Shown: positions 10,695-19,169, numbered from the stretch's first letter. The stretch is DNA of 64,000 nucleotides from an uncultured Armatimonadota bacterium (GCA_903910385.1 CAIVZM010000048.1:37044-101043), one strand, 5' to 3'. The notes: generated by a model from the letters alone, not told the origin. Made by a program: numbers and translations.

Positions 10695-10931
10695 ATGGCT
10701 CGGACTACGCTCGATATTGACACGCCGATACGGAACGAAATATGCCGTCTACAGCAAAAGCAGGGGAGACCGATGGGCAAAATCGTCTCTGAACTGCTGG
10801 CGCCGGCGCTTGCGGAAGGTAAACAGCTTGCCCCGGTCGCCTTCAACTGGCGTCCGCGCCCGATGGGCGTCGGCGTCAACCTCAATGACAAAGAGTCACT
10901 TTACGCCATTTTGGACTCCAGCAATGAATGA
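10695..10931 (+). CDS. VapB-like ribbon-helix-helix antitoxin, without an adjacent toxin
   Basis: 78 residues. MARTTLDIDTPIRNEI is a typical ribbon-helix-helix beta strand plus first helix, followed by a second helix (GKIVSELLAPALAEG). The C-terminus (RPRPMGVGVNLNDKESLYAILD) is the toxin-neutralising tail of VapB-type antitoxins. Such genes normally overlap a PIN-domain vapC, but trmD follows 51 bp downstream and no PIN gene is near. It is therefore an orphan antitoxin: a remnant, an anti-toxin against a distant VapC, or a recruited regulator. Its own promoter is not clear. Confidence 0.8.
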   Translation: MARTTLDIDTPIRNEICRLQQKQGRPMGKIVSELLAPALAEGKQLAPVAFNWRPRPMGVGVNLNDKESLYAILDSSNE

Positions 10932-10982
10932 GTTTTTCCGCTGACCCCGGCTACCCCCGATGGATAGCCCCATAATGAGACG

Positions 10983-11771
10983 ATGACGATGCGAATAGAT
11001 ATCATTACCCTGTTTCCGGAGATGGTGCGGCAGGCGGCGGGGGCTTCGATTGTGGGGCGGGCGCAGACGGCGGGTATTCTGGATTTGCGGGTCCATGATT
11101 TACGGGACTGGGCGGAGGGACGGCACCGGCAGGCGGATGATGCGCCGTTCGGCGGCGGCGCGGGAATGGTGATGATGCCAAAACCCGTTTTTGCGGCGGT
11201 GGAGTCGGTTCTGGCGGATCAAGGGGACGCTATCAACGATGCGGTTCCGGTTTTGCTGACGGCGCCGGACGGGGAACGGTTTTCTCAGGCGATGGCGCAG
11301 GAACTGGCGGCGACGCCCCGATTCGTGATTTTGTGCGGACATTATGAGGGTATCGACGAACGGGTGCGCGAGACGATAGTGACCCGTGCGGTCAGTATCG
11401 GGGATTATGTCCTGACCGGTGGGGAATTGCCCGCTCTGGTGGTTCTGGATGCGGTGACCCGGTTACTGCCGGGAGTTCTGGGAAATGAATCGTCGGCGGA
11501 GGATGAAACGTTCGGCGCGAGCGACCATCACCTGCTTCTGGAATACCCGCATTACACGCGCCCGGCGATTTTTCGAGAAATGGCGGTCCCGGCGACGCTT
11601 TTATCGGGAAATCATGGTAAGATAGCCGATTGGCGGCGACAGCAATCGCTGGTGCGAACGCGGGAGCATCGTCCGGATTTGTGGGAGAAGTTCCTTCCCC
11701 TGTCGAAGCGTGACCAGAAGTTACTGGATGCGTATGATGACGAAAAGGAACGCAAAGCGGAGGCGGGTTGA
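10983..11771 (+). CDS. trmD: tRNA (guanine(37)-N1)-methyltransferase TrmD
   Basis: 262 residues. It methylates G37 of tRNAs with CNN anticodons using SAM, preventing +1 frameshifting. MRIDIITLFPEM opens the SPOUT knot domain; LCGHYEGIDERVRE, SIGDYVLTGGELPAL and PGVLGNESSAEDETF are the SAM-binding and catalytic signatures, and LEYPHYTRP is also conserved. Start at 10983 (MTM) or two codons later; both fit. It is separated from rimM by the pirin and antitoxin insertion and followed by rplS. Confidence 0.97.
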   Translation: MTMRIDIITLFPEMVRQAAGASIVGRAQTAGILDLRVHDLRDWAEGRHRQADDAPFGGGAGMVMMPKPVFAAVESVLADQGDAINDAVPVLLTAPDGERFSQAMAQELAATPRFVILCGHYEGIDERVRETIVTRAVSIGDYVLTGGELPALVVLDAVTRLLPGVLGNESSAEDETFGASDHHLLLEYPHYTRPAIFREMAVPATLLSGNHGKIADWRRQQSLVRTREHRPDLWEKFLPLSKRDQKLLDAYDDEKERKAEAG

Positions 11772-11886
11772 TTTTTCGCTCCCTTCGCTTGGTGTTTGAA
11801 CCTGTGTCTATGTCGGAATAATTTTTCCGTCCGTGACCGCCGGGGGATGCGCCAGAACAAAAAATCCTTTCAGGAGAAAGAAAAAA

Positions 11887-12285
11887 TTGGCAGTTACAGC
11901 GAATGTCATTCGTGATATTGAGATGGCGCAAAAGCGAGAAGACGTTCCCGCTTTCCGTGGAGGTGATACCCTTCGCGTCCATGTGAAGGTTATCGAGGGC
12001 GGCAAAGAACGTATTCAGATTTTTGAGGGCGTCGCCCTTTCCCGACACGGCGCGGGTATCCGCGATACCGTTCTGGTACGCAAGGTGACCAACGGGGTCG
12101 GCGTCGAGCGAACTTTCCTGGTGCACTCGCCGCGTCTGGATAAAATCGAAGTGATGCGACGTGGTCGTGTCCGACGCGCGAAACTCTATTATCTGCGGAA
12201 CCTCTCCGGTAAAGCGGCGCGTATCAAAGAAGACAGGAATGGGCGCTTCTCTCGCGAACGGAAAACCGATAGCGAAGCGAAATAA
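11887..12285 (+). CDS. rplS: 50S ribosomal protein L19
   Basis: I place the start at TTG 11887, 10 nt after AGGAG (11872-11876), giving [15 protein letters not shown] and 132 residues. An in-frame ATG at 11833 would add 18 unconserved residues. bL19 signatures: [47 protein letters not shown] and [21 protein letters not shown]. It sits at the 30S-50S interface. The C-terminus carries a charged extension. Conserved neighbour of trmD and lepB. Confidence 0.96.
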   Translation: MAVTANVIRDIEMAQKREDVPAFRGGDTLRVHVKVIEGGKERIQIFEGVALSRHGAGIRDTVLVRKVTNGVGVERTFLVHSPRLDKIEVMRRGRVRRAKLYYLRNLSGKAARIKEDRNGRFSRERKTDSEAK

Positions 12286-12329
12286 ATACCGCCTGTTGAC
12301 TTTGACGAGTTTACAGGAGGGCGGCGCGT

Positions 12330-13169
12330 TTGGAACAACTGAGCGAACGGATTGCCAGCGTTTCATTCCCGACGGTTCTTCTGGCGTTACTCTGGCTGAC
12401 GATTGTGCGGGGAGCGTTCTACGCTTCCCGCAACCGCCTCTTCCACGTTGCCGGCGATGCGCTGGAACCCCTTATTCTGGCAATCGGTCTGGTATTTCTG
12501 ATCCTGCGACCGTTTCTGGTTCAGACCTTCTTCATTCCCTCGGCTTCCATGCGCCCTACCCTCTGGGAAGGTGACCATATTGTGGTCAACAAATGGGTCT
12601 ATCGGAATCAGTCTCCGGAACGGGGCGAGGTGGTTGTTTTCCGCGCCCCGCCGGATGTGGCGTCGGATGAAAAGGAATTTATCAAGCGGGTTATCGGATT
12701 GCCCGGCGACCAGATCGCCATTCACGAAGGGTTCGTCTCGGTCGGTGGACTGATTTATACCTGCAATGAGATTCGCTCCGTACTGGGCGAAGATCTGAGT
12801 GCCATGGAATATTCTGGAAACGGGAACCTGCCGCCGTTGCGCCTGACCACCGAGGCGATCTGGCTGGATGGGAAGCGTATCGCGCCGGAAGATTTCGCAG
12901 TGGCGGCGAAGAAGCCCGGTAAGACGGTCGTCATCCATCCGGGGCGCGTGGTTCGTAGCGGCGAGACGCTGATGGAGACGTATATTGCGGAAGACCCGCA
13001 ATATCGGGTGACGGAAGTGGTGATCCCGCCGGGGCATTACTTTGTTCTGGGGGATAACCGTAACCAATCGAACGATTCTCATAACTGGGGAATGTTGCCA
13101 GCGGATCGATTGATCGGTCGCGCCGAGGCGATTTTCTGGCCTTTCAACCATGCAAAAAGAATCCGTTAA
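12330..13169 (+). CDS. lepB: Signal peptidase I
   Basis: 279 residues from a TTG start at 12330, 8 nt after AGGAGG (12316-12321). A membrane serine protease that removes Sec and Tat signal peptides. One or two N-terminal membrane segments (PTVLLALLWLTIVRG; LILAIGLVFLILR), then box B with the nucleophile Ser in IPSASMRPTL, the general-base Lys in FIKRVIGLPGD, and the GDNRNQSNDSHNWG box E. It would process the many secreted proteins in this window, including the Tat-type GH76 protein. Its last 20 bases overlap rnhB. Confidence 0.96.
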   Translation: MEQLSERIASVSFPTVLLALLWLTIVRGAFYASRNRLFHVAGDALEPLILAIGLVFLILRPFLVQTFFIPSASMRPTLWEGDHIVVNKWVYRNQSPERGEVVVFRAPPDVASDEKEFIKRVIGLPGDQIAIHEGFVSVGGLIYTCNEIRSVLGEDLSAMEYSGNGNLPPLRLTTEAIWLDGKRIAPEDFAVAAKKPGKTVVIHPGRVVRSGETLMETYIAEDPQYRVTEVVIPPGHYFVLGDNRNQSNDSHNWGMLPADRLIGRAEAIFWPFNHAKRIR

Positions 13170-13887
13170 GATTGCGCCCGCTGAAATGTCACTTCTTGAA
13201 AATCCGCCTGTTGCCTCGTCCGTCGTTGCGCCTTCCCCGGTGGAAGTCTTACTTTCCGTTTCTCACTATGAAGACCTTGCCAGAGCGGAAGGGGCAATGT
13301 GCATCGTGGGAATAGACGAAGCGGGAAGGGGGCCGCTTGCCGGGCCGGTGGCGGCGGCGGCGGTAAGGTTACCGGAGAATTTCGATCCGAAGGGTATCAA
13401 GGACTCGAAAAAGATGTCCGCCCACGCCCGCGAAATCGCTTTTGAGCGGATTATGGCGGAGGCGTCTGTGGGGGTTGCGCTGGTTCATGCTGACGAAATC
13501 GACCGCCTCAATATTTTGCGGGCGACCCATGAAGCGATGCGCCGGGCTTTGAAGTCGCTGACGGAGATTCTGGGCAATGCGCCGGATGTGGTGTATGTGG
13601 ACGGGCTTCCGGTTCCGAACCTGCATTCCGATTGCCGGAATCTGATCAAGGGAGACGCCCGGTGTCTTTCCATCGCCGCCGCCTCGATTATCGCCAAAGT
13701 GACGCGGGATCGTCTGCTCTGCGGCGAGTACGATGCTATTTATCCGGAGTATGGATTCGCTCGTCATAAGGGGTATCCCAGTCCGGAACATCTTGCCGCT
13801 CTGGCGCAATACGGCCCCTGTCCGCTTCACCGTCGCACTTTCGGTCCGGTCGCTCAGCTATCTCTTTATCAAAATCATCAAAATTGA
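13150..13887 (+). CDS. rnhB: Ribonuclease HII
   Basis: 245 residues. It removes ribonucleotides from RNA-DNA hybrids and single rNMPs in DNA. The catalytic core begins near residue 53 with GIDEAGRGPLAGPV (Asp-Glu pair); KDSKKMS, YVDGLPVPN and the later acidic residue in GDARCLSIAAASIIAKVTRD follow. The first ~50 residues are a low-similarity extension that overlaps lepB by 20 bp; a later start near residue 45 is possible. Last gene of the ribosome/secretion cluster. Confidence 0.94.
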   Translation: MQKESVKIAPAEMSLLENPPVASSVVAPSPVEVLLSVSHYEDLARAEGAMCIVGIDEAGRGPLAGPVAAAAVRLPENFDPKGIKDSKKMSAHAREIAFERIMAEASVGVALVHADEIDRLNILRATHEAMRRALKSLTEILGNAPDVVYVDGLPVPNLHSDCRNLIKGDARCLSIAAASIIAKVTRDRLLCGEYDAIYPEYGFARHKGYPSPEHLAALAQYGPCPLHRRTFGPVAQLSLYQNHQN

Positions 13888-13945
13888 ATGGTGAAAATTA
13901 CAGCGCCGGCATTCAAGCCTTCAGTTGCTCCTGGCAGGGAATCTA

Positions 13946-13999
13946 ATAGACCAATTTCATCAGTCATTTTGCAACCGTGTATCTTGCCCCATCATGCGC
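13946..13999 (+). repeat. Partial copy of a palindromic dispersed repeat
   Basis: From ATAGACCAATTTCATCAG to the CATCATGCGC that ends at 13999, this matches the left half of the 93-bp element at 26275-26367 with one or two differences. The mirror-image right half is missing. It lies between rnhB and the truncated HNH gene. A 20-codon frame beginning at 13888 is closed by a TAG at the repeat boundary. Confidence 0.75.
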
Positions 14000-14064
14000 T
14001 TGCGCCAGACTTGTGGCAACTTTCGCAGAACGGGAAATACCGCGACGCCCTATACTAACATCTG

Positions 14065-14577
14065 TTGACCGTCTATTTTCACGCCGACGTGGTACAGCGG
14101 GAAAGCGTCGAAGAATATCTTGATGTCGAAGCGCAAAAACTCATGGACGAGGCGCACAGCAAATTCCGCGTGAAAAAGGTAAAAGAAGGAACGGATAATG
14201 GCTATTACGTTCGTCATGCGCTCTTTCCTCGCGTCATCAAGCAACTTTATAACCATACCTGCGCGGTTTGCGGCGTTTCTGCACGGTTGGGCAATCAGGC
14301 GACACTGGTTGACGCTGCGCACATTTTGGAATTTTCGATATTCCACTACGACGACCCACGTAACGGTATATCCCTCTGTAAAAATCATCATTGGGGATTC
14401 GACGCCGGGGCATTTACTATCACCGAGGACTATAAAATCATAGTATCCCCTACGCTTTCCGGTAATAGTCTGTCCCTGACGAATAACGCCCTTGTTATCC
14501 TGCCAGAAAACCCTCTCTATCACCCTGCGCCCGCCGCGCTTCTGTGGCATCGACATAACAGATACAAAGCGAAGTAA
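14065..14577 (+). CDS. HNH endonuclease, probably 5'-truncated
   Basis: 170 residues from TTG 14065; a TAA lies three codons upstream. The centre holds an HNH zinc-finger nuclease: the CAVC zinc ligands, VDAAHILEF (the His of the AHI motif) and NGISLCKNHHWGFDAG (N, C, H, H). This layout resembles the C-terminal nuclease half of modification-dependent restriction enzymes, which usually carry a DNA-recognition domain first; here the protein starts just before the nuclease and there is no ribosome site. I infer that the 5' part was lost, possibly with the repeat at 13946-13999. It may be inactive or a stand-alone nuclease. Confidence 0.65.
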   Translation: MTVYFHADVVQRESVEEYLDVEAQKLMDEAHSKFRVKKVKEGTDNGYYVRHALFPRVIKQLYNHTCAVCGVSARLGNQATLVDAAHILEFSIFHYDDPRNGISLCKNHHWGFDAGAFTITEDYKIIVSPTLSGNSLSLTNNALVILPENPLYHPAPAALLWHRHNRYKAK

Positions 14578-14907
14578 GGGGTATTGCGTATCTTCCTCAC
14601 TTCCGGGCATTTTTCCTATCGTCAGGGAGATATTTTTTGTAACGAATGGGAAGTATATTGTACTGCGCTGTGTACGCCTGTCGAGACCGGAACGTAGTGT
14701 GGAGAGTTTGTGATGCTTGAGGGGCGCATCGTCCGTGATGGGCTTACTGCCAGAGACGAAAACTAACGCTGTTTTCGCTGCCCTCTTATATATCAAGGCA
14801 AAGGATGCGAACTCAAGCGGGGAATTCCGTTTTATCGCGCATGACGGCATTCGTTCGGGAAGGCGCTACAATGTTGTCACGATTACCACATCGGGAGACG
14901 ATTCTTT
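14578..14907. other. Intergenic, no gene seen
   Basis: 330 bp between the HNH gene and fabI. Short frames here have no recognisable product. A GCTACAAT at about 14865-14872 could serve as a -10 for fabI, but I find no matching -35. Confidence 0.5.
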
Positions 14908-15693
14908 ATGGGCTTGCTTGAAGGCAAAAAGGGCATTATCTACGGACTGCGGAACGAGCGGTCGGCGGCATGGGGCATCGCGCAATCGCTGGCGCGGGAA
15001 GGAGCGTCTTTTGCACTGACGTTTCTGGGAGACCGTGAAGAAAAAGACGTTCGCAAACTCGCGCCGCAACTGGGCGAGGGAAGTGTCCCGCTGATCGCGC
15101 CCTGTGACCTGACCGACCCGGCGCAGGTGACGGCGTTACATGAACAACTGAAAGAAACGTTCGGGACGCTGGATTTCGTGGTGCATTCGGTCGCCTTTGC
15201 GAAGGGACTGGACGGTCGGTATGTCGATATCAGCGCCGACGATTTCAATATCTCGCTCAATGTCTCCGCTTATACGCTGGTGACGGCGGCGAAGGCGGCG
15301 GAACCGCTGCTGAATCCCGGCTCCTCGATTGTCACGCTGACCTATCTGGGCGGCGAGCGGGTGATTCCCAACTATAACACGGCGGGGATCGCCAAGGCGG
15401 CGCTGGACGCTTCCGTGAAGTATCTGGCGAATGATCTCGGCCCGGAAAAGGGAATCCGTGTCAATGCGATCTCGGCGGGTCCGATGATGACCCTGTCCGC
15501 ACGCGGCATCAAGGGGTTCGTCGATATGTATAAATTCAGCGCTGAGGTTTCCCCGTTGCGTCACGCGACATTGATCGATGAGGTCGGCGATACGTGCGCT
15601 TTCCTCGTCTCAAACCTTTCACGCGGCGTTACCGGGCATATTCTCTATGTGGATTCCGGCTATCATATCCTTGGAATGCCAACCCGGGAATAG
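14908..15693 (+). CDS. fabI: Enoyl-[acyl-carrier-protein] reductase (NADH) FabI
   Basis: 261 residues. It reduces trans-2-enoyl-ACP in the last step of each fatty-acid elongation cycle. The SDR-type nucleotide site is the FabI variant (KGIIYGLRNERSAAWGIAQ), and the catalytic pair is the Y-x6-K in NYNTAGIAK with the preceding Tyr in TYLGGER. RVNAISAGPMMTLSARGI and GHILYVDSGYHILGM are FabI signatures. GGGAGA precedes the ATG. It is monocistronic: the HNH gene lies upstream and a convergent cupin gene downstream. Confidence 0.96.
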   Translation: MGLLEGKKGIIYGLRNERSAAWGIAQSLAREGASFALTFLGDREEKDVRKLAPQLGEGSVPLIAPCDLTDPAQVTALHEQLKETFGTLDFVVHSVAFAKGLDGRYVDISADDFNISLNVSAYTLVTAAKAAEPLLNPGSSIVTLTYLGGERVIPNYNTAGIAKAALDASVKYLANDLGPEKGIRVNAISAGPMMTLSARGIKGFVDMYKFSAEVSPLRHATLIDEVGDTCAFLVSNLSRGVTGHILYVDSGYHILGMPTRE

Positions 15694-15732
15694 ATCGCTT
15701 AGCCACGGAAGATTTGGAGTGCGGAGACTATG

Positions 15733-16155
15733 TTATCCCACCCCGATCACGATAATCCGCATTTCCGTCTCCCCGGTGTTTTCCAGGCCATGTGACCCAC
15801 CGGGGTAGATAGCGGTCAGGTCGCCCGCTGTAATCGGGACGCGTTCGCTGTCCAGAGTCATGACGCCTTCCCCGGAGAGGATGTAGTAGTATTCCTCGTG
15901 ATCATGCGGGTGGACGCCGATGGAGACGCCGGGAGCGAGAATATCGTCGTGGATAAAGAGAACTTTACGGGAGAGCGGCGCTCCCGGCGTCGTATTGTCC
16001 AGAACGGTGATCCAGTCCAGCGCCCCGACGCCGTTATGGCAGTTCGGTAACGGTTCCCGCCTCATGTCCTGCCGACGGTAAAGAAAAGTCGTTTTCGGGT
16101 GGTCATCTTTGGTCAGGTCATCTTTGGTCAGGTCGTCTCTGGTCAGGTCGCTCAT
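15733..16155 (-). CDS. Cupin-domain protein with a repeated N-terminus
   Basis: 140 residues. A single cupin barrel: HPHDHEEYYYILSGEGVMTL supplies the His/Glu metal ligands, and GGSHGLENTG gives the second motif His. The substrate is unknown; such small cupins are often sugar-binding or dioxygenase-like. The N-terminus reads SDLTRDDLTKDDLTKDDH, made by three 15-bp tandem repeats at 16101-16145, so the number of units may vary between strains. The true start could also be the ATG at MRREPL. It is divergent from the baeRF-like gene and convergent with fabI. Confidence 0.85.
   Translation of the reverse strand: MSDLTRDDLTKDDLTKDDHPKTTFLYRRQDMRREPLPNCHNGVGALDWITVLDNTTPGAPLSRKVLFIHDDILAPGVSIGVHPHDHEEYYYILSGEGVMTLDSERVPITAGDLTAIYPGGSHGLENTGETEMRIIVIGVG
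16101..16145 (-). repeat. Three 15-bp tandem repeats in the cupin gene
   Basis: Units 16101-16115 and 16116-16130 are identical (GGTCATCTTTGGTCA on plus) and 16131-16145 differs at two bases. Each adds five residues (DDLTK-type), keeping frame. Confidence 0.85.
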
Positions 16156-16265
16156 CGTTCGTTTTCACTTTCTGTGGTACTATTGCGGCGGTTAACGTCG
16201 GTTTCCTTCTGACTCTGTTGTGGAGGGAGGCGTTGCCGAAAAAACCAAATTAAGGAGCGCAAATC

Positions 16266-17357
16266 GTGCTGCGCGATCAAATTAAAGAACTTCTGTCCGA
16301 ATCGGACTATCCTTCTGTCACTATTACTCTGCCGACTCACCGGACTGCCCCGGATAACGAAAAAGACCGTATCCGTCTGAAGAATCTGGCGGATGATGCC
16401 CGTGACCTGATCAATGCCGAACTGCGCGGGCGTGATGCCGCTCCGGTTCTGGCGCTACTGGAATCGGCGATTGGCAGTGTCAACCCGCAACATCTGCTCG
16501 ATGGTCTTGCCGTATTGGTCAACCGGAATCGCTCGGAAGTTTTCGTTCTGCCGTATCCTATGGCGGAAAGCGTCACGGTGGATTCCACCTTCGCTTTGCG
16601 TCAACTGGTCCGCGCCTCGAACCGCATGACGCACTATCGCATTATTGCGCTCAGTGAAAAGGCGACGACGTTGTTCGATTGCGTTGCGGATGCTCTGGTG
16701 GAAGTCAAGACGCACGGGTTTCCGCTGCGCCATGATGCGCCCGGCGGCGAACTGCGACTCGGTGGCGGCGCCGGCGTCAATTCGTCGGCGCAACGGGACG
16801 AGTTCCATCGTCTTTTCTTCAAGAAAATTGCAGAGGCATACCATGCGGTCGAATTAGAGACCGGCGAAAAACTGCCCTGTGTCGTTCTGGGCATCGGTAA
16901 CTTTCTTTCCTTTTTCCGTGAGGCGGCGGGTGATAAGATCGATATTCTGGCGACCGTCGAGGGAAACTACGATCATACCAATACGACCGCAATCGCAAAA
17001 AAAGTATGGCCTGTCGTTCAGGAAAAGATGACCGAAGTGCGGGCGCAACGTCTCGCGGATATGAAGGCGAACGGAACGCCGCAGAACACCGCTTCGGGTA
17101 TCGAAGATGCCTGGCGGGCGACGCATGAGGGTCGTGGAGCTTATCTTTTTGTTGAGGAATCTTATAGCGTCCCCGGCAAAGCGGATGAAACAGGCCTGCA
17201 GTTGACGCTTCTGGAAGATGGTTCCGGTCCGGATGCTATGGAAGATGCCGTCGATGATCTCATCGAAGCGGTCATCGCGCGTGGCGGTCGTGTCCAGTTC
17301 GTCAACGATGGAGAACTGGCGCAGTATCAGCGTATCGCCCTCTCGTTGCGCTATTGA
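16266..17357 (+). CDS. baeRF-family protein (bacterial archaeo-eukaryotic release factor homologue, type 3-like)
   Basis: 363 residues from GTG 16266, with AAGGAGCG at 16252-16259. The opening YPSVTITLPTHRTAPDNEKDRIRLKNL and the GAYLFVEESY plus alternating alpha/beta C-terminus fit the baeRF3 family, which is related to the eRF1 domain 2/3 fold. Family knowledge is limited: these proteins are predicted to act at ribosomes or in a stress response, without proven function. I see no GGQ-type peptide-release motif. Monocistronic; a strong hairpin follows at 17382-17424. Confidence 0.75.
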   Translation: MLRDQIKELLSESDYPSVTITLPTHRTAPDNEKDRIRLKNLADDARDLINAELRGRDAAPVLALLESAIGSVNPQHLLDGLAVLVNRNRSEVFVLPYPMAESVTVDSTFALRQLVRASNRMTHYRIIALSEKATTLFDCVADALVEVKTHGFPLRHDAPGGELRLGGGAGVNSSAQRDEFHRLFFKKIAEAYHAVELETGEKLPCVVLGIGNFLSFFREAAGDKIDILATVEGNYDHTNTTAIAKKVWPVVQEKMTEVRAQRLADMKANGTPQNTASGIEDAWRATHEGRGAYLFVEESYSVPGKADETGLQLTLLEDGSGPDAMEDAVDDLIEAVIARGGRVQFVNDGELAQYQRIALSLRY

Positions 17358-17381
17358 TAGAACCGTTCTGAACCCGTAACT

Positions 17382-17424
17382 ATAAAGTAACGATAAAGCG
17401 CCGGGCGCTTTATCGTTACTTTAT
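17382..17424. terminator. Perfect 20-bp inverted repeat, probable bidirectional terminator
   Basis: Bases 17382-17401 pair exactly with 17405-17424 around a CGG loop. It lies between the convergent baeRF-like gene and vapC. Both ends are AT-rich (ATAAAG/CTTTAT) but no long U-run follows. Confidence 0.75.
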
Positions 17425-17479
17425 CGATCATCTTATCCATGCCCTTTGGGTCAATAGCATACGCCAATAGCATACGCCA

Positions 17480-17893
17480 TTAACGGGTAATGAGAATAGT
17501 GAACCCTTCCTGTGTGAAATGATGGTCATTGGTCAGAACTTCCGTAATACCCTCAGCGCGGCAGGCATTCATCGAAATACAGTCCGTCAAACTGTAGCCC
17601 TTGTCTGGACGGGTCTGGTAAAGAGCGTAGCCGTCCAGAAAAGTCTTGCGCGATTGTGGAAGGATACTGACACTGGCATCAATGAAAAGCGCATTGACAA
17701 GGGTTTGGGCGGCAAGGCGCAGGAGCGGATTGCCAGACATAGCGGCAAGGAATCCGGTCAGGACTTCGTCGGTGGTGACGACTTCTACAACGCCCAGAGA
17801 GGCTTTTGCCTGTAAAATGAAAGGATGCCATTGGTCACGGCGGTTTGCCAGACCATACCAGTAAAACGTGTCGGCAAAGACGCAACGCTTCAC
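17480..17893 (-). CDS. vapC: PIN-domain toxin VapC
   Basis: 137 residues from GTG 17893; the start overlaps the antitoxin stop as GTGA. PIN-domain acidic residues are visible: the N-terminal FADTFYW Asp, Glu in TTDEVL, Asp in KGYSLTDCISM and Asp in LTNDHHF. Family knowledge: Mg-dependent RNases that cut tRNA or rRNA and are held inactive by VapB. The operon partner is the 17890-18165 gene. A third-party antitoxin-like gene exists at 10695. Confidence 0.85.
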   Translation of the reverse strand: MKRCVFADTFYWYGLANRRDQWHPFILQAKASLGVVEVVTTDEVLTGFLAAMSGNPLLRLAAQTLVNALFIDASVSILPQSRKTFLDGYALYQTRPDKGYSLTDCISMNACRAEGITEVLTNDHHFTQEGFTILITR

Positions 17894-18165
17894 TGCTTTG
17901 GCGTTCCGTAAAGGTAATGGTCAAGGTTCTCGGCAAAATCCGCCGGTAATTTATCCCATGCCGCATCAGGAGTATCGCGCCAAATCTTTAGAAGAGCCGC
18001 ATCCAATGCACCGCCTACCTTCTGAGCCGGGAACGCCTCTGGAGAAAGGGGAGCGTGCGTACCGTTCCCATTGGTCGGAACGCCGTTTTCGCCGAGTTGC
18101 CTCTTTATTTCTACGACTTCATTTTCGACTGCGATCAGTCGTTCTTCGATGGTGAGTAGCTCCAT
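17890..18165 (-). CDS. Putative antitoxin partner of VapC
   Basis: 91 residues from ATG 18165 (MELLTIEERLIAVENEV); an open frame runs 18 codons further up but GAAGGGG precedes the ATG at a suitable distance. The first third is a coiled-coil-like helix with heptads (LTIEERLIAVENEVVEIKRQL); the C-terminal half (LLKIWRDTPDAAWDKLPADFAENLDHYLYG) resembles the toxin-binding tail found next to PIN genes. No ribbon-helix-helix is visible, so its DNA-binding ability is uncertain. The 4-bp overlap with vapC supports a coupled toxin-antitoxin pair. Confidence 0.7.
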   Translation of the reverse strand: MELLTIEERLIAVENEVVEIKRQLGENGVPTNGNGTHAPLSPEAFPAQKVGGALDAALLKIWRDTPDAAWDKLPADFAENLDHYLYGTPKQ

Positions 18166-18281
18166 ACCAATCTTTACCCCTTCTTCGATAATTGTAGAGC
18201 AAAAGAACAGGAGGCGCAAAAACGGGCAGGGTAAAGCGCCCGGAACTCAGGAATCGCGCAAACATTGTATGAGACAGTGGC

Positions 18282-18935
18282 CTAATGGTTCCAGTCGAAG
18301 TCGATGGCGTTCAGGAAGGCTTTCGCCAGTATCGCATGACCGATCTGATTGGGATGAATCCGATCCCAGGCGAGGGTAGCGGGATAGTAATGTGTCAGAG
18401 CGGAATCGAAAGCCGCCTGCGTATCGATAAAAACGGTGTGATAGTCTTCGGAGAGGCGGCGGACGACGGCTCCGTATTCGTCCATACGCCGTCGCATTGC
18501 GTCCTCTTTGCGGTTTTCGATATAGAACGGGGTCGCCAGAATCAAGCCTTTCACCGTGGGGGCGGTTGACTCGATCAGTCGGCGCAGAGTGGCTTCATAT
18601 TCGTCCAGCGGGACTGCCTGTTCCGGGCGCAGGGGGGAATCGAACTGTCGCCAGACATCGTTGATGCCGATCATGATGGAGAGCCAGTCGGGTTTGAGGT
18701 CTATGACATCGCGTTGCCAGCGTTTTTCGAGGTCGCGAACGGTATTACCGCTGTTGCCCATGTTGACAATGCGAATCTGTTGTTCCGGGTAGGTGGCGCC
18801 GATGAGCGCATCCACGATATTGACATAGCCGCGACCCATGGGGTCAAAAAGCCCTTCGCCGATGGGTTGCGTCCGTCCGGCATCGGTCACTGAGTCGCCG
18901 ATAATAATCCATTTACTGCCCGTCGTAATCTTCAT
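18282..18935 (-). CDS. SGNH/GDSL-family hydrolase
   Basis: 217 residues without a signal peptide. All four SGNH blocks are present: GDSVTD (Ser), NMGNSGNT (Gly), GINDVW (Asn) and DRIHPNQIGH (Asp/His). Family knowledge: esterases, often acting on acetylated carbohydrates or lipids. The cytosolic form with WIIIGDSVTDAGR resembles rhamnogalacturonan acetylesterase-like or platelet-activating-factor acetylhydrolase-like members; the substrate is unknown. It lies upstream of the vapBC-type pair on the same strand, with about 115 bp between. Confidence 0.88.
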   Translation of the reverse strand: MKITTGSKWIIIGDSVTDAGRTQPIGEGLFDPMGRGYVNIVDALIGATYPEQQIRIVNMGNSGNTVRDLEKRWQRDVIDLKPDWLSIMIGINDVWRQFDSPLRPEQAVPLDEYEATLRRLIESTAPTVKGLILATPFYIENRKEDAMRRRMDEYGAVVRRLSEDYHTVFIDTQAAFDSALTHYYPATLAWDRIHPNQIGHAILAKAFLNAIDFDWNH

Positions 18936-19158
18936 GTCAGTCCTTCCGAGTGTCTGTCTTCGTTGAAAGCTCGCTGTGACGATTCGACATCGGATGGCTT
19001 CGTTCCTACTTTGGCGCGGGTTAACGCGATTGTCCTGACGAATCGACGGGTAATGTGTTAGTTTAGATAATTATTAAGAGTATTCCGTTTACAAACCAGT
19101 TTCTGATCTCAATCGGTATCCGGGAAAAGAAGGACGCAAACAGTTCGCCCGAAAGGCG

Positions 19159-19164
19159 TATAAT
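19159..19164 (+). promoter_or_regulatory. TATAAT -10 element 5 nt before a start codon
   Basis: A perfect TATAAT preceded by GGCG and followed 5 nt later by the helicase ATG (19170). Transcription would begin at or next to the start codon, implying a leaderless mRNA. The -35 position has no good match. Confidence 0.45.
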
Positions 19165-19169
19165 AGGGT

